DNA of 64,000 bases from Lewinellaceae bacterium (GCA_020636005.1 JACJYR010000002.1:806001-870000); one strand, 5' to 3'; positions 7,979 through 17,147 are shown, counted from the stretch's first letter. Notes: generated by a model not told the origin, from the letters alone. Translations and numbers: made by a program.

Positions 7979-9181
7979 ATGAAAAAGCTCGTCTTCCTAT
8001 TGTTTATCTTATGTGCCGGCACAGTCCTGTTTTCCCAAGGCCAGGGCCAGTACAAAAATCTCAACATCCAGGTAAATGGCCTGCTCCGGCAATACCGGCT
8101 GTATGTTCCACCTGGTCACAATGGAACGGAAGCCTGGCCGCTTGTTTTCGTGTTCCACGGTGCTGGTGTTTCACTGGATTGGCAAGTCAACATATCCCAA
8201 ATGTACCTGGTAGCGGATACTGCAAAATTCCTTGTAGCCTATCCTCTAGGTCGGGCCGTAAAAGATACACTCCTTAACACCTATTCGGGCTGGCTCTTAC
8301 CAGGGTATCAGCCGGTGGGTGCACCTTATGACGACGTGGCATTTGTTAGCCAAATGATAGATGATGTGGATGCCAAACCTGAATATTCGGTTGATCGATC
8401 CCGTGTATTTGCGACTGGTTGGTCGAACGGTTCTGAACTGGCCTTCTATCTTGCCTGTGAGCTGTCCGACAAGATAGCAGCGTTTGCAGGGGTAGCCGGC
8501 CCATTATCAAACGTCGCTATGGCAGCCTGTACCCCTTCCAGGAAAACTTCCGTGCTTTACATACAGGGGACGTCCGATATTTATGTGCCTTCAAACGGCG
8601 ATGCCTTCTACCCGCCCATTACGGATTTGCCTGAGTTTTGGGCCAATTATGACAATTGCGGGATCATTCCCGACAGCACCGATCTGCCCAATTCCGCCAC
8701 CAACGACAATTCTACCGTTACTTTATTCGATTATCCAGATTGCGATGAAGACCATGAAGTGTTGTTTTACCGCATCAATGGCGGCGGGCACAACTGGCCG
8801 GGCGGGTGGCTGCCACCGAATTTTCCACAATTATTGCCCATCAACATGGACATCCATGCCAGCGTGGAGATTTGGGATTTTTTCAAGCGGCACAAACACC
8901 CTGACATTGCCTCTACTGTCGAGAATTTTAATCTTGACACCAAACTTCATGTTTTCCCCAATCCAACCTCAGACTATTTAACCATCCGCCTCCCCAACAA
9001 TTTAACCCCCACCAACCAAAATAACATTGCTATCTTTGACCCCGCCGGGCGGGCCTGCCTGAAAGCAACGTTGAATGCAAACGAAACCCGTATCAATATT
9101 GGACAACTGCCGCCCGGTTTGTACTTCCTGGAATTGCAGCGCAAAGAAGGGAGATACTGGCAAAAAATCACCGTCCAATAA
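7979..9181 (+). CDS. Secreted PHB-depolymerase-like esterase, T9SS
   Basis: The 400-residue protein has a signal peptide (residues 1-19, ending TVLFSQG) and an esterase domain of the polyhydroxybutyrate depolymerase/feruloyl-esterase type. Seen are YRLYVPPGHNG at ~36, LVFVFHGAG (oxyanion region) at ~58, the nucleophile motif GWSNGSELA at ~152, and a HEVLFYRINGGGHNWPGG stretch giving the histidine near 275. A T9SS type-A domain starts around 318 (LHVFPNPTSDYLTIRL) and ends with ITVQ. It follows another secreted esterase with only the repeat-hairpin spacer between, so the two may act on the same extracellular substrate. Confidence 0.85.
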   Translation: MKKLVFLLFILCAGTVLFSQGQGQYKNLNIQVNGLLRQYRLYVPPGHNGTEAWPLVFVFHGAGVSLDWQVNISQMYLVADTAKFLVAYPLGRAVKDTLLNTYSGWLLPGYQPVGAPYDDVAFVSQMIDDVDAKPEYSVDRSRVFATGWSNGSELAFYLACELSDKIAAFAGVAGPLSNVAMAACTPSRKTSVLYIQGTSDIYVPSNGDAFYPPITDLPEFWANYDNCGIIPDSTDLPNSATNDNSTVTLFDYPDCDEDHEVLFYRINGGGHNWPGGWLPPNFPQLLPINMDIHASVEIWDFFKRHKHPDIASTVENFNLDTKLHVFPNPTSDYLTIRLPNNLTPTNQNNIAIFDPAGRACLKATLNANETRINIGQLPPGLYFLELQRKEGRYWQKITVQ

Positions 9182-9235
9182 TCCCTGTTTTAATACCGAA
9201 AGCTGATTGATTTTTCCGTGACATGAACCTGCAAG

Positions 9236-9271
9236 GTACTTGCTTTGGTAGCAGGTACTGTGCTTTTTTAA
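9236..9271 (+). terminator. Probable intrinsic terminator
   Basis: GTACTTGCT at 9236-9244 pairs with AGCAGGTAC at 9250-9258 (one G-T pair). A short linker and a run of seven T residues follow. It lies 55 bases past the stop of the esterase gene. Confidence 0.6.
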
Positions 9272-9296
9272 TCAATTAAATAAACGCAAAACATTG

Positions 9297-12200
9297 ATGA
9301 GAACAACACTCCCCACACTGCCTTTGGTATTCGTATTTTTCCTTTTTTCAACCCTGTTGGTGGCAGGCACTGCCGATGATGGGCCAAGTAACAACAGAAA
9401 TGCCACCTGCACCAACCCGCCCCAAATCTCCGAAATCACCATTCAGGACAACTTCCTCAACTCCGGCAACCCCAACGACGGCGCCACCTGCAACGATGGC
9501 GACCTCGCCTTCGGCGCAAATATCACGTTCAACACGGGCACTCCACCCTACTCCTTTCTCTGGTCGGCTGACCCACCTGCCAATGTATCCTTTGTGGACA
9601 ATACGGCCTCTTACACGGGCGCCCATTTCACCAATACCACCAATGCGGCGATGGATGTTGAAATAACGGTAGTGGTGACCGATGCCAATGGCTGTACGGG
9701 ATCAGAAATGGCCACCGTGTCCGTCAGCCCACAATACACCTTGAATATTATCAGGACGGAAAACTCTGGCACGCCCAACGATGGCGGCATCTGCTTCGGC
9801 GACATGGTGACCTTCGAGGCCAGCCTGACGCAAACTGGCACATTTAGCTACGCCTGGCAGGAGCAAATACCGCCCAACCCTCCCCTACCCTTGCCGAATA
9901 CGACAGCCATCATCACGGTCGCCCCGCCCTACAACAACCAGAACACGGTTTACCTGGCCACCGTGACGGACGGCGCCGGCTGCACGGTGGCCGGTTTTGC
10001 CAGTGCCAAGGGCATCGAGGAATTAATCGCCAATTCGTTTTTCAAACCTGCCTGCACCCCCGGCGACCCAGATTCCATCAGGGTGGAAGTGACCGGTGGC
10101 GGCACGTCGTCCGGCAATTACCTGTATGAAACCAGCACCCTGCCGCTGCCCGAATTCCACGGCCCGGTCTGGACTTTCCCCGTGTTCGTTGCGCCCGGCA
10201 CGCCGATTACCATTTTGGTAAAAGACGAAAAGGGATGCTCGGACGGGGCAGCTATTATTTTACCAGCATCACCACCCTTCCTCAATGCCATTGCGACAGC
10301 AACCACGACCTCCTGTTCCAATACCGGCACGGTTGGCCTGGCACCCTCCGGCGGTACGCCGCCTTATTCCTTCTTATGGTCAAATGGCGCAACAACGGAA
10401 GACCTCTACAATCAGTCGGCGGATATATACATCGCCATTGTCACCGATGCCAATGGCTGCACGGCTGCTGCGAGTGCGGAGGTTGTGCTGGTGCCCGACC
10501 TTGTTTGGTATGCCGATGCGGATGGCGACGGGTACGGCAACCCTGCTATATCTGTGACGCAGTGCGAACAGCCCTTTGCCTATGTGGCCAACAATGGGGA
10601 CTGCAATGACAACAATTCCCTCATCCACCCCGGTGCTACCGAAATCTGCAACGGGCAGGACGACAACTGCAATGAGCAGGCTGACGAGGGCTTGGAGTTA
10701 ATTGCCTATTACCCCGATGCCGACGGCGATAGCTTTGGCGATATAAATGCAACACCAGTTTATTCCTGCAACCCCGTGCCGAATGCAGTTTGGAACAACC
10801 TGGACTGTAATGATGGCAACTTCAGCATAAACCCTGCTGCGACAGAGGTTTGTGACGGCGTTGACAATAACTGCAACGGCGGCATTGACGAAGGGCTTGG
10901 CTCCACCTGGTATGCCGATAGCGATGGCGACGGGTTTGGCGACCCGCTCGTTTCTCAAACCAATTGCTCCCAGCCACCGGGCTTTGTGCCAAACGACCAC
11001 GATTGCGACGATGCAAATGGTGCGGTCAACCCTGCCGCCACGGAGGTTTGCAACGGCATCGACGATAACTGCAACGGCCAAATTGACGAGTCAGGAACTG
11101 CCCAAACCTGGTATGCCGACAGCGATGGCGACGGGTTTGGCGACCCCGCCGTTTCACAAATAAATTGCTCGCAACCACCCGGTTTTGTGTCCAATTATGA
11201 TGATTGCGACGACAACAATGCATCAGCGAACCCTGCCGCTTCGGAGGTTTGCAACGGCATCGACGATAACTGCGACGGCCAGGTGGATGAAGGGGCGGTT
11301 TCTTTGCAATACTGGTCGGACAACGACCATGACGGCTACGGTGAATACTCACTGGGGACGTACTGTGTACCGCCACCCAACTCGGCCACCCAACCCGGTG
11401 ACTGCAACGACTGGAACGCCGCCGTCCACCCCGGAGCCGTGGAAACCTGCAACTGGCTGGATGACGACTGCGACGGCCTGGTGGACGAAGAGGTGCAAAC
11501 GACCTATTATGTGGACGGCGACGGCGACGGTTTTGGGAATCCAGCCATTTCGACCGTTTCCTGCTTCCCGCCGGCTGGTTTTGTGAGCAATAACCTGGAC
11601 TGCAACGACAACATCCCCACCATCCATCCCGGCGCTCCTGAAACCTGCGATGGCTTCGATAACAACTGCAACGGCCTGGTGGACGATGGCTTGACTTTCC
11701 TGCAATACTGGTCGGACAATGACCACGACGGCTACGGCGAGTATTCCCTGGGCTTCCATTGCTCGCCGCTGCCCAATTCGGCCACACAACCGGGCGACTG
11801 CAATGATTGGAACGCCAACATCCACCCAGGCGCACCTGAGATCTGCAATTGGCAGGACGACGACTGCGACGGCCAGGTGGACGAAGGGGCAGGTTCAGTG
11901 TTTTACCTCGATTCGGATGGCGACGGTTTTGGAAACTCCAACATTTCGACCACCACCTGCTTTCCCCCCTGGGGATATGTGTCCAATGGCGGGGATTGCA
12001 ACGACTACAATGCGGCCATCTATCCCGGCGCAGCAGAAATTTGCGACGGCTTCGACAACAACTGCAACGGCCTCGTGGACGATGGCCTGACCTTTCTGCA
12101 ATACTGGTCGGACAATGATCACGACGGCTACGGCCAATACTACCTCGGCAACTTCTGCACTGCCCCGGCCAACAGCGCCACCCAGCCTGGCGACTGCCAC

Positions 12201-13418
12201 GACTGGAATGCTGCCATCCATCCCGGAGCAACGGAAACCTGCAACTGGCAGGACGATGACTGCGATGGTCAGGTGGACGAGGGCGCCAGCACCACCTGGT
12301 ACGCCGACGCCGACGGCGATGGGTACGGCAATGTTGCCGTTAGCACCATCGCCTGTTTCAAACCCTGGGGCTTTGTGGCCAACAGTACGGATTGCAACGA
12401 CAGCAATGCAGCCATCAAGCCGGGCGCAGTGGAGGTTTGCAACAACATTGACGACAACTGCGACGGGCAGATTGACAATGTGACGGGACCAGATCTGATT
12501 GTTTTTTCGGCCAATGCGCCAGCCAATGCGTCTCCGGGCCAAAATATCAATGTCAATGGCATCATCAAGAACCAAGGGACTGCATTTGCCGGTACCAACA
12601 GAGTGAGGTGGTATTTGTCGTCCGACCCCGTCATCAGCGGCAACGATTACAGCCCCAACAGTTGGAATGCCAACACCAACAACATCGGGGCAGGCAACCA
12701 AAAATCTTTTTCCAAAAATATTACCCTGCCACCGAACGGCTGGAACGGGCCTAAGTACCTGATTTTCAAGGCCGACCAATTGAACCAGGTTTCGGAAGGT
12801 TGTGAAAACAACAATGAATTGTATTTGCCTGTCTTCATTGGGCCGTTGTTCGGGGGCGGCATGGGCGAGCGGGCACTTAGTTTCACCGCCGTACCGGAGG
12901 GCCGGGCTGTTTCGCTTTATTGGGTGTCAAAATTTGAACAGGAAGTAGCTGGAATGGCCGTTGAACGTGGTGCCGATGGCGCCAGTTTTGAGCCTTATAT
13001 CGAAATGCCCAACCTGCATTTGGCTGCCAACGAACTTGAAACTTTTCAGGAATTGGACAAAGAGCCGCTAACGGGCACCAGCTTTTACCGGATCAGGTTC
13101 GATTTGGAAAATGGGGAAGTGGCCTACTCGGAAATTCGGCAGGTGGACTTCAGCGAAATGCCCGGCTTTGAGATTTTACCCAATCCGGCTGGCGAACAAG
13201 TCCAAATTTATTTGGAGCGATATTTAGGGAAAAGTGTAGATTTGTTGTTATCAAACACCTTGGGCCAAGTGGTTTTCCAGCGGCATTTTGAAAAAGTGGA
13301 AAATGGAATTTTCCTGCTCACCCTGGAACCCGGCACTTTTAAAGACGGCATCTATTTCGTTTCCGTCGTCTATAATGGCCGTGCACTAACAAAGCGGCTG
13401 GTGGTTTCAAGATTTTAA
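9297..13418 (+). CDS. Giant MopE-repeat surface protein, T9SS
   Basis: This 1373-residue protein has a signal peptide (MRTTLPTLPLVFVFFLF). Residues ~35-400 hold Ig/SprB-like domains with CTGSEMATVSV- and GTPPYSFLW-type motifs. From about residue 400 to 1060, ten units of ~62 residues follow, each with a calcium-loop-like D-x-D-x-DG-G stretch and a DC-D-N----PGA-E-CN--DD-NCDG--DEG stretch, the 'putative metal-binding motif' named from MopE. A CARDB-like domain (NVNGIIKNQGTAF, RVRWYLSSD) occupies about 1060-1180, and the T9SS type-A domain ends in KRLVVSRF. ATG at 9297 is used; a TTG lies one codon earlier. Such repeats are thought to bind metal ions and stiffen surface fibres. Adhesion or matrix building is inferred. 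Confidence 0.85.
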   Translation: MRTTLPTLPLVFVFFLFSTLLVAGTADDGPSNNRNATCTNPPQISEITIQDNFLNSGNPNDGATCNDGDLAFGANITFNTGTPPYSFLWSADPPANVSFVDNTASYTGAHFTNTTNAAMDVEITVVVTDANGCTGSEMATVSVSPQYTLNIIRTENSGTPNDGGICFGDMVTFEASLTQTGTFSYAWQEQIPPNPPLPLPNTTAIITVAPPYNNQNTVYLATVTDGAGCTVAGFASAKGIEELIANSFFKPACTPGDPDSIRVEVTGGGTSSGNYLYETSTLPLPEFHGPVWTFPVFVAPGTPITILVKDEKGCSDGAAIILPASPPFLNAIATATTTSCSNTGTVGLAPSGGTPPYSFLWSNGATTEDLYNQSADIYIAIVTDANGCTAAASAEVVLVPDLVWYADADGDGYGNPAISVTQCEQPFAYVANNGDCNDNNSLIHPGATEICNGQDDNCNEQADEGLELIAYYPDADGDSFGDINATPVYSCNPVPNAVWNNLDCNDGNFSINPAATEVCDGVDNNCNGGIDEGLGSTWYADSDGDGFGDPLVSQTNCSQPPGFVPNDHDCDDANGAVNPAATEVCNGIDDNCNGQIDESGTAQTWYADSDGDGFGDPAVSQINCSQPPGFVSNYDDCDDNNASANPAASEVCNGIDDNCDGQVDEGAVSLQYWSDNDHDGYGEYSLGTYCVPPPNSATQPGDCNDWNAAVHPGAVETCNWLDDDCDGLVDEEVQTTYYVDGDGDGFGNPAISTVSCFPPAGFVSNNLDCNDNIPTIHPGAPETCDGFDNNCNGLVDDGLTFLQYWSDNDHDGYGEYSLGFHCSPLPNSATQPGDCNDWNANIHPGAPEICNWQDDDCDGQVDEGAGSVFYLDSDGDGFGNSNISTTTCFPPWGYVSNGGDCNDYNAAIYPGAAEICDGFDNNCNGLVDDGLTFLQYWSDNDHDGYGQYYLGNFCTAPANSATQPGDCHDWNAAIHPGATETCNWQDDDCDGQVDEGASTTWYADADGDGYGNVAVSTIACFKPWGFVANSTDCNDSNAAIKPGAVEVCNNIDDNCDGQIDNVTGPDLIVFSANAPANASPGQNINVNGIIKNQGTAFAGTNRVRWYLSSDPVISGNDYSPNSWNANTNNIGAGNQKSFSKNITLPPNGWNGPKYLIFKADQLNQVSEGCENNNELYLPVFIGPLFGGGMGERALSFTAVPEGRAVSLYWVSKFEQEVAGMAVERGADGASFEPYIEMPNLHLAANELETFQELDKEPLTGTSFYRIRFDLENGEVAYSEIRQVDFSEMPGFEILPNPAGEQVQIYLERYLGKSVDLLLSNTLGQVVFQRHFEKVENGIFLLTLEPGTFKDGIYFVSVVYNGRALTKRLVVSRF
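10500..12480 (+). repeat. Ten MopE coding repeats with a higher-order 2-unit period
   Basis: Ten copies of a ~186-base unit encode the metal-binding repeats. Units 5, 7 and 9 begin QYWSDNDHDGYG. Units 6, 8 and 10 begin with a D-DGDG(F/Y)GN form. The last six therefore form three copies of a ~372-base pair-unit, and the DNA around 11690 and 12080 is close to identical. This points to tandem duplication of the pair. Confidence 0.8.
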
Positions 13419-13485
13419 AAAAATGATTTTCCTTCCATCGAAGTTGAGAAAGTAGTGGGGAAATTTATTATTGCAGGGAAATGAA

Positions 13486-13595
13486 TTGAGTGCTTAACAA
13501 ATTTATGGGTTTGCCCAAGTAACGTCGGCTTTAACCGGCGATGGCCCATGCCGGCTTTAGCTGACGCTACGACCCATATTTTATGAAGCACTCAA
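13486..13595. repeat. Nested palindromic intergenic element
   Basis: Outer arms TTGAGTGCTT (13486-13495) and AAGCACTCAA (13586-13595) are perfect inverse complements. ATGGGT near 13505 and ACCCAT near 13572 continue the pairing. An inner imperfect pair occupies 13519-13570 (a GTCGGCTTTAACCGGC block and its inverted counterpart). It has no coding capacity. Confidence 0.65.
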
Positions 13596-13628
13596 ATGAA
13601 TTCCCCCTATTACTATATTCTGCGTTAA

Positions 13629-13766
13629 AAGGTTTTCCCGGAAACGGGGACAAATTGTGCATTTGAAAATTTGCTTTTAGCCATTGGCTGTTTGCTATTG
13701 GCCAACAGCCAATGGCTAAAAGCAAAGAGCATTTGCAAGACCTGTCCCGAAATTCGGGAAACCCTG
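13629..13766. repeat. Cruciform element with a perfect 21-bp stem
   Basis: Bases 13672-13692 and 13704-13724 are perfect inverse complements around an 11-base loop. Weaker outer pairing joins the TTTCCCGGAAACGGG region near 13634 to the CCCGAAATTCGGGAAA region near 13745. A separate 13-bp hairpin with one mismatch sits at 13847-13873. These fill most of the 568-base gap between the MopE gene and the Tat-signal gene. Confidence 0.7.
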
Positions 13767-13986
13767 TTAGTGCGCATTAGAATTGATAACCAACAGTTTA
13801 ATTTCCTTGTTTTTAATTTCAACATATAGCTATACTTCACGCTAATAGGGTTCTCCGATGATCGGAAAACCCTAATGGCGCCGAGTATATATCTATTCCC
13901 AAATTATTCAACCAAATGGCTTATCAAGCTTATTCCTCGCACCTTTTGCAAGAGAAAAGTTTGTACAGAATAAGACAATTATCACC

Positions 13987-14385
13987 ATGAATATTGCAAA
14001 CCCCAAGCGCCGCCATTTCCTGCACGTAGGGATGGGGGCTATGGCAGGCAGCTTCCTCCTGCCGTTTAAAAAGTTGTTCAGCCCTATCAAAGATCCCGGT
14101 TTTCTTCCCGATGAATATGTGGGCAAATACGATTTGATATTGCCGACCACGGCGCCGGAGGAGTTAGAAGTTTTCAAAGATGGCCAACAGCTTTTTTTGA
14201 AAATACCGGGCCGCCGCCCAATGCAGATTGCCCTGAAAGCGGGGGACGAATTCTACGTGGGGGACGATGGGCAGCGGATAGTTTTCAACCGGCTCAAGGA
14301 TGGGCAACTGGATAGTATGACCCTTCCTCCAGGTATTTTAAATGGCGTCTCCGAACCCGTAACCGTTGTAAAAATAGAGGGGTAA
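13987..14385 (+). CDS. Small exported protein with twin-arginine signal
   Basis: This 132-residue protein begins with a Tat-like signal: KRRHFLHVG (twin Arg, residues 7-15) followed by a short hydrophobic GMGAMAGSFLLPF. The rest is a compact domain rich in beta strands (LEVFKDGQQLFLKIPGRRP, GDEFYVGDDGQRIVFNR), similar in feel to the DUF3471-type domains attached to beta-lactamase-like hydrolases. No cofactor ligands are evident. It converges with pyrD. Function is unknown. Confidence 0.65.
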   Translation: MNIANPKRRHFLHVGMGAMAGSFLLPFKKLFSPIKDPGFLPDEYVGKYDLILPTTAPEELEVFKDGQQLFLKIPGRRPMQIALKAGDEFYVGDDGQRIVFNRLKDGQLDSMTLPPGILNGVSEPVTVVKIEG

Positions 14386-14405
14386 TCCACGATTAAATTC
14401 TGAAT

Positions 14406-15443
14406 TTACCTTTTATCCAGCAATGCTTGGTTGATCGCCTTCACCAGCCCGGCGCCCGCATACACCAACCCGGAATACACCTGCACCAGTGCTGCTCCGG
14501 CCGCCAGTTTCTCCAAGGCATCTGCCCCGGAGGCGATGCCGCCCACGCCGATGATGGCCACTTTACCGCCGGACTTTTTATGCAGATAGCGGATGACCCC
14601 GGTACTGTGATCCCGGACAGGTTGACCGCTGAGGCCACCGTTTCCAATTTCTTCAATCACTGTAGCATCTGTTTTCAAGCCCTCCCGGCCAATGGTCGTG
14701 TTTGTGGCGATGATACCGGCCAGTTGGGTGCTTTGCACAATGTCGAGGATGTCGTCAAGTTGTGCGTTGGTAAGGTCGGGGGCGATTTTTAATAAAATGG
14801 GCTTGGGCGAAGGCTTTTGCTTGTTCAGGTTTTGCAAATGGGTGAGCAGGGCCGTGAGCGGCTCTTTCTCCTGCAATTCCCGAAGGCCGGGCGTGTTGGG
14901 CGAGCTGACGTTTACCACGAAATAATCCACATAAGGGAAGAGGGCCTCAAAGCAGATGGCGAAATCACGGGTGGCCTGTTCGTTGGGCGTGACCTTGTTT
15001 TTGCCGATGTTGCCGCCGATGATGAGGTTTTTCGGGCGGTGTTTTTTCAGGCGCTCCACCAGGGCATCCACGCCCTCGTTGTTGAAGCCCATCCGGTTGA
15101 CAAGGGCCTCGTCGGCTGGTAGTCGAAAGAGGCGGGGTTGAGGGTTGCCCTCCTGCCCTACCGGCGTCACCGTGCCGATTTCAATAAAGCCAAAGCCGAG
15201 GGCGGACATGGCCCGGAAGTGCTTGCCGTCCTTGTCAAAACCTGCGGCCAGGCCAACGGGGTTGGGAAAAGTGAGGCCAAAAACCCTGCGCTCCAGCATC
15301 TTGTCCTTCAACTCAAAATTTTTGCGGAACAGCCAGCCGATGACGGGGATGGCCAAGGTCATTTTCAACAAAAACAAGGTGACATGGTGCGCCTTTTCGG
15401 GAGGCAGCAGGAAGAGAATGGGTTTTAGCAGGTATTTGTACAT
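14406..15443 (-). CDS. pyrD: Dihydroorotate dehydrogenase (quinone), class 2
   Basis: This enzyme oxidises dihydroorotate to orotate with FMN, passing electrons to the membrane quinone pool, the fourth step of UMP synthesis. The 345 residues include an amphipathic N-terminal helix with PEKAHHVTLFLLK for membrane contact. GLAAGFDKDGKH lies near residue 65, and FIEIGTVTPVGQEGNPQPR near 90. VNVSSPNTPGLR near 175 holds the catalytic serine of class 2 enzymes. GIIATNTT, GGLSGQPVRD and GVGGIASGADALEKLAAGA form the phosphate-binding end of the barrel. Length is usual for the family. It lies upstream of and in line with no other pyr gene here. Confidence 0.97.
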   Translation of the reverse strand: MYKYLLKPILFLLPPEKAHHVTLFLLKMTLAIPVIGWLFRKNFELKDKMLERRVFGLTFPNPVGLAAGFDKDGKHFRAMSALGFGFIEIGTVTPVGQEGNPQPRLFRLPADEALVNRMGFNNEGVDALVERLKKHRPKNLIIGGNIGKNKVTPNEQATRDFAICFEALFPYVDYFVVNVSSPNTPGLRELQEKEPLTALLTHLQNLNKQKPSPKPILLKIAPDLTNAQLDDILDIVQSTQLAGIIATNTTIGREGLKTDATVIEEIGNGGLSGQPVRDHSTGVIRYLHKKSGGKVAIIGVGGIASGADALEKLAAGAALVQVYSGLVYAGAGLVKAINQALLDKR

Positions 15444-15494
15444 TTCGTTTTGTTGAATGCTTTGAGTAAGGTGGAGGCAAGGTCGTGAAATATT

Positions 15495-16256
15495 TTAAAA
15501 GAGCATTTTATGCCACCCAAACAGCTTGATGACTGCCCCAATAACAATGACGACCAATAGCCTGTGAGCCCAAATATTTACTTTTTTGTTGTTGGCCGCA
15601 AATTGGGCCGTGGCCCAACCCCCGATGGTTTGGCCAACGGCCATGAGGCCACCTATCTTCCAGTCTATCAAGCCTTTGCCCTGAAAAATGAGGATGACCA
15701 GCACGGTGTAAATGGCCACCATCAACGACTTCACCACATTGGCGTCCAGCAGGCTGTACCGGGCACCGAGCACCATCACGGCCAGGAAAAAAATGCCCAT
15801 GCCCATCTGGATGAACCCGCCGTAGAAGCCGAGCGCCAGGAAGGCGGGTATCGTAATCCATAAACTGGGCTTGTAGTCAACGTCCGTATTGCGCAGCCAT
15901 CTTTCCGGTTTTGCCAACAACACCACCAGCATGAACACCATGAGGTAGCTGAATACTTTTTTGAACTGTTCATTGCTCACCTGCACGGCCACCCATACGC
16001 CGAGCAGGGCACCGATGGTGGTGGTTATCAGCAGTAGCGAATTCTTCCGCCAGTCTATCAGTCCATTTTTGTGAAAGGCCCAGGAAGCTGCGATGCTTTG
16101 GGAAGCAATGCCGATACGGTTGGTGCCATTGGCCATGTTGCCGGGCAGGCCGAGCACCTCCGTCAGGATGGTCAGCGTGATGGCCGAGCCATTACCTGCC
16201 AGGGTGTTGATGACGCCAGCGAGGGCTGCGCCGATGAGGGCGATGAGGTAGTCCAT
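15495..16256 (-). CDS. TauE/SafE (TSUP) family permease
   Basis: The 253-residue integral membrane protein starts MDYLIALIGAALAGVINTLAG and carries about eight hydrophobic segments. The GNMANGTNRIGI motif and an internal repeat are typical of TSUP permeases, which export sulfite, sulfoacetate or related organosulfonates. The specific substrate cannot be told. An open frame extends 43 codons upstream through an 8-bp tandem repeat into the neighbouring epimerase gene. That part reads as low-complexity HSLILSF and is judged non-coding. Transcription is probably shared with the epimerase gene just upstream. Confidence 0.88.
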   Translation of the reverse strand: MDYLIALIGAALAGVINTLAGNGSAITLTILTEVLGLPGNMANGTNRIGIASQSIAASWAFHKNGLIDWRKNSLLLITTTIGALLGVWVAVQVSNEQFKKVFSYLMVFMLVVLLAKPERWLRNTDVDYKPSLWITIPAFLALGFYGGFIQMGMGIFFLAVMVLGARYSLLDANVVKSLMVAIYTVLVILIFQGKGLIDWKIGGLMAVGQTIGGWATAQFAANNKKVNIWAHRLLVVIVIGAVIKLFGWHKMLF

Positions 16257-16259
16257 TCG

Positions 16260-16326
16260 ATGAGAGAATGAGAGAATGAGAGAATGAGAGAATGAGAGAA
16301 TGAATGAGAGAATGAGTGAATGAATG
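16260..16326. repeat. Short tandem repeat, 8-bp unit AGAGAATG
   Basis: Five near-perfect units of AGAGAATG are followed by variants with AATG and AGTGAATG. The tract starts four bases before the permease ATG (reading leftward). Since 8 is not a multiple of 3, slippage would change both spacing and any upstream reading frame. Confidence 0.85.
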
Positions 16327-16348
16327 GGGCGGTTTTGGGTGCCACTGC

Positions 16349-16768
16349 TCACCCCTCCCCTCTCGCTTCTTTTATTTCCTGGCACAACTCCACCAGTACC
16401 CCGTTTGCCGATTTGGGGTGGATGAAGCAGACGAGTTTGTTGTCGGCGCCACGTTTGGGCTCATCGTTTAACAACTGAAAGCCTTCGCTTTTTAAGCGCT
16501 GCATTTCAGTATAAATATCAGCTACTTCGAAGGCAATGTGGTGGATGCCTTCGCCCCGCTTTTCTATGAATTTGGCGATGGGGCTATCCGGCGAGGTCGC
16601 TTCGAGCAGTTCCACTTTTGATTCTCCGGTCTGGAAAAAGGAGGTCAGCACGTTTTCTGTGGCGACTTCCTCTATTTTAAAATGGGCCTTGCCCAGCAGC
16701 CTGGCAAACAGCGCATTGCTGGCTTCCAGATCTTTGACGGCGATGCCGATGTGTTCGAGTTGGTACAT
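16349..16768 (-). CDS. mce: Methylmalonyl-CoA epimerase
   Basis: The enzyme interconverts (R)- and (S)-methylmalonyl-CoA in propionate metabolism, feeding methylmalonyl-CoA mutase. The 139 residues show the VOC fold with two beta-alpha-beta-beta-beta modules: LEHIGIAVKDLEAS (first metal histidine), SKVELLEATSPDSPIAKF, EGIHHIAFEVADI (second metal histidine) and NGVLVELCQE (metal glutamate). Length is normal. It precedes the TSUP permease gene on the same strand by less than 100 bases. Confidence 0.95.
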   Translation of the reverse strand: MYQLEHIGIAVKDLEASNALFARLLGKAHFKIEEVATENVLTSFFQTGESKVELLEATSPDSPIAKFIEKRGEGIHHIAFEVADIYTEMQRLKSEGFQLLNDEPKRGADNKLVCFIHPKSANGVLVELCQEIKEARGEG

Positions 16769-16835
16769 GGAAATTGATAAATTACGCTAATCAGGGGTTG
16801 AAATAACTGCTTGACTTTCAGGGGCTTCAGGGACT

Positions 16836-17067
16836 AAACATGGGTCATCCCGAATTTTCAGGATGGAATTGCCGTCAAAAGCTTATTAACCCACGATTTT
16901 AATCGTTGGGAAGAAAAAATGAGGCATTTGGGTAACGGTTTTAACCGTTTTTGAAAACCTCCCCGGCGATGTGTGCGATAAACCGTTAAAACGGTTTGAA
17001 TATCAGAATTTTATCGCCACCCCACGATTAAAATCGTGGGTTGAAAATTCGGGATGGTTCATGTTTA
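16836..17067. repeat. ~230-bp nested palindromic element
   Basis: Outer arms at 16836-16860 and 17042-17067 pair with few mismatches (around CATCCCGAATTTTCA). Inside sit two smaller palindromes built on CCCACGATTAAAATCGTGGG (17021-17040, variant at 16890-16910). Two more are built on AACCGTTAAAACGGTT (near 16979, variant near 16933). All arms can also pair across the element. No gene is present. Confidence 0.75.
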
Positions 17068-17147
17068 AACTACTGATTATCAAATGCTAAAGAATTTTAA
17101 CCCTTGATTCGCATAAATTGGGAAATTCAGAACTTGGGAAATTTCAG

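Noticed and set aside
11026..12779. Minus-strand open frames of 401 and 294 codons over the MopE repeats
   Set aside because: They follow the repeat period of the plus-strand gene, and their Arg/Ser- or Val/Ala-rich text is the antisense of the repeats.
15495..16385. A longer start for the TSUP permease at 16385
   Set aside because: The extra 43 codons run through the 8-bp repeat (SHSLILSF-like text) and overlap the epimerase gene. The ATG at 16256 opens the first membrane helix.
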